Below the pieces are notes generated by a model, which ran no database searches, had not been told where the DNA came from, and saw only the letters and a program-made list of their open reading frames with translations. From Clostridiales bacterium (GTDB lineage Bacteria > Bacillota > Clostridia > Christensenellales > Aristaeellaceae), in contig DXVG01000116.1 in the NCBI GenBank assembly GCA_019409045.1, forward strand, positions 1-5,957: a stretch of DNA of 5,957 nucleotides, given 5' to 3'. Position numbers and translations under genes: made by a program. The number at the start of each line of letters is the position of its first letter. The stretch's first letter is position 1. Below are positions 5,295 through 5,957 of the stretch, one piece after another.

Positions 5295-5849
5295 ATGGGT
5301 CTGTTTTCAAAGAATGAAGCGGAAGTCAACCGCAAGCGCAACCTCCGCGAGCTGGAGGACAAGCGCGTGCGCTTCGCGCAGATGCTGGAGGCGGAGGGCT
5401 TTCATCCGGAGAGCTGCCTCTATGTGCAGAAGGAGGGCGGCTTTGCCGCCGTGGCGCGGCAGGGCGCGGAGCTGTTTCTGATCACAGGCCCCGCGCCCGG
5501 CTCGCAGGAGGACTTCACCTTCCGCCGCACGCGGCGCGCGCGCGCGCACACCGAGGACATATTCATAAAGTCCGAGGGCCTGGGCGGCATACTGGGCTTC
5601 GGAAAGAAGGGCGGCGTGGGCTTCCGGCTGATCGTGATGCCCGAGGAGGGCGAGCCGCTGGAGATGGAGATCATCTCCGGGCTGGGCACCTACCTGGAGC
5701 TGACCGGCCGCAAGGGCAAAAACGCGCTTCTGAGCACGCGGCGGCGGCGCGGAAACGCCAACTTCGTGTGGGATTTCATGCCCATCGAGCGCGAGAAGAT
5801 ACAGCCGCTGATGGACCGCTGGCTGGAGATCATCAACGCGGGCATCTGA
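5295..5849 (+). CDS. Hypothetical protein, 184 aa, function unknown
   Basis: I do not recognise this protein. It is probably cytoplasmic: there is no signal peptide or membrane segment. Residues 6-35 are highly charged and look helical (NEAEVNRKRNLRELEDKRVR). The middle (about 40-150) looks rich in beta strands, with a glycine-rich loop GLGGILGFGKKGGVGF (95-110) and several basic patches (RRTRRARAH 77-85, RRRR 149-152). The end is a likely amphipathic helix (IEREKIQPLMDRWLEIINAG, 164-183). Strands closed by a C-terminal helix containing Trp would be compatible with a PH-like fold, but that is only a guess. The ATG at 5295 has AAGGAG 8 nt upstream and a strong promoter. An ATG at 5288 sits 1 nt after that site and opens only 9 codons in another frame. 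The gene stands alone, divergent from liv, and its stop is 21 nt before the right repeat element. Nothing ties it to the transporter. Confidence 0.85.
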   Translation: MGLFSKNEAEVNRKRNLRELEDKRVRFAQMLEAEGFHPESCLYVQKEGGFAAVARQGAELFLITGPAPGSQEDFTFRRTRRARAHTEDIFIKSEGLGGILGFGKKGGVGFRLIVMPEEGEPLEMEIISGLGTYLELTGRKGKNALLSTRRRRGNANFVWDFMPIEREKIQPLMDRWLEIINAGI

Positions 5850-5870
5850 CGCAAAGGAGCCCCTGTCATG

Positions 5871-5957
5871 CGCCCCAGGCGGACATTCGTCCGCCCGGGG
5901 CGTCAGAGCGTTGACAAAGCCCCCAAACGCAAAAATCACTTCCGAAAGAAAACAAGC
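5871..5957 (+). repeat. Dispersed 3'-end repeat element, right copy
   Basis: This is the second copy of the element at 1-82, inverted relative to it, with 57 of 61 positions identical over 5897-5957. It begins 21 nt after the stop of the unknown gene and reads in the same sense. Its hairpin pairs CGCCCCAGGCGGAC (5871-5884) with GTCCGCCCGGGGCG (5889-5902): 13 pairs, one A/C mismatch, 4-nt loop. The base of this stem (CGCCCC/GGGGCG) equals that of the left copy, while the upper stem differs in sequence and length yet still pairs. A second exclusive hairpin (5897-5923) pairs GGGGC with GCCCC and GTCA with TGAC. No T-run follows on either strand, so this is not a standard intrinsic terminator. 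The element reaches the window edge and may continue. Confidence 0.85.

Noticed and set aside
2544..5849. A plus-strand frame open for 1,101 codons that ends with the unknown gene
   Set aside because: Upstream of 5295 it is antisense to livM, livH and livK and translates to low-complexity His/Arg/Gly/Val-rich sequence, typical of the frame opposite GC-rich genes. Only the part from 5295 has a ribosome binding site and promoter. Automated callers could extend the start wrongly.
5911..5941. TTGACA in the right repeat as a -35 box
   Set aside because: No acceptable -10 lies 16-18 nt downstream, and the left copy has CTGACA with no -10 either.
5868..5957. ATG with AAGGAG about 9 nt upstream, open to the window end
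   Set aside because: It translates the hairpin and repeat tail, and the left repeat copy has no equivalent ATG, so the frame is not conserved. The coincidence of a good Shine-Dalgarno is noted but not enough.
1..5957. Complete transposon with 61-bp terminal inverted repeats carrying a transporter
   Set aside because: There is no transposase or recombinase, no visible target duplication, and each repeat has its own differing hairpin placed like a gene 3'-end element. A contig broken at a dispersed repeat is simpler, though not proven.

Overview
The window (5,957 bp, clearly GC-rich) holds one complete five-gene ABC importer operon of the LIV/HAAT type (branched-chain or related amino acid uptake). 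It reads right to left on the minus strand as livK (3855-5003), livH (2796-3716), livM (1655-2782), livG (822-1658) and livF (100-825). One divergent plus-strand gene of unknown function lies at 5295-5849. I recognise no tRNA, rRNA, CRISPR array, transposase or riboswitch.

The source looks like a GC-rich member of the Clostridia, probably from the gut and most likely a metagenome contig. The reasons are strong AGGAGG-type ribosome binding sites, near-consensus sigma-A promoters with 17-bp spacers, and a KKLLALVLVL-type signal peptide. This is an inference from style, not a marker-gene assignment. The binding protein has a signal peptidase I site and no lipobox cysteine, which is unusual for a monoderm Firmicute.

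Region by region: 1-82 is a repeat element in inverted orientation to a matching element at 5871-5957. The operon follows (livF to livK in plus-strand order). M/G and G/F overlap by 4 nt (ATGA), and H/M are 13 nt apart with the livM Shine-Dalgarno on the livH stop codon. The exception is the 138-nt livK-livH gap, which holds two strong tandem hairpins, as expected if binding-protein mRNA is made or kept in excess over the membrane and ATPase parts. The 291-bp gap 5004-5294 carries two divergent promoters, TTGCAA-N17-TATACT for livK and TTGCGC-N17-TATAAT for the unknown gene. Each has a dyad overlapping its -35 box.

Working model: LivK captures the ligand outside the membrane, LivH and LivM form the channel, and LivG and LivF hydrolyse ATP. 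The ligand cannot be read from sequence.

The least explained feature is the pair of terminal elements. Sixty-one bases at one end match the reverse complement of the other end at 57 positions without gaps. Each element starts 17-21 nt after a stop codon, in the same sense as that gene. In front of the shared part each has a hairpin whose base is conserved but whose apical stem differs in sequence while still pairing. Both window ends fall at exactly the same repeat coordinate, so the window is probably a contig broken at a dispersed family of 3'-end elements.
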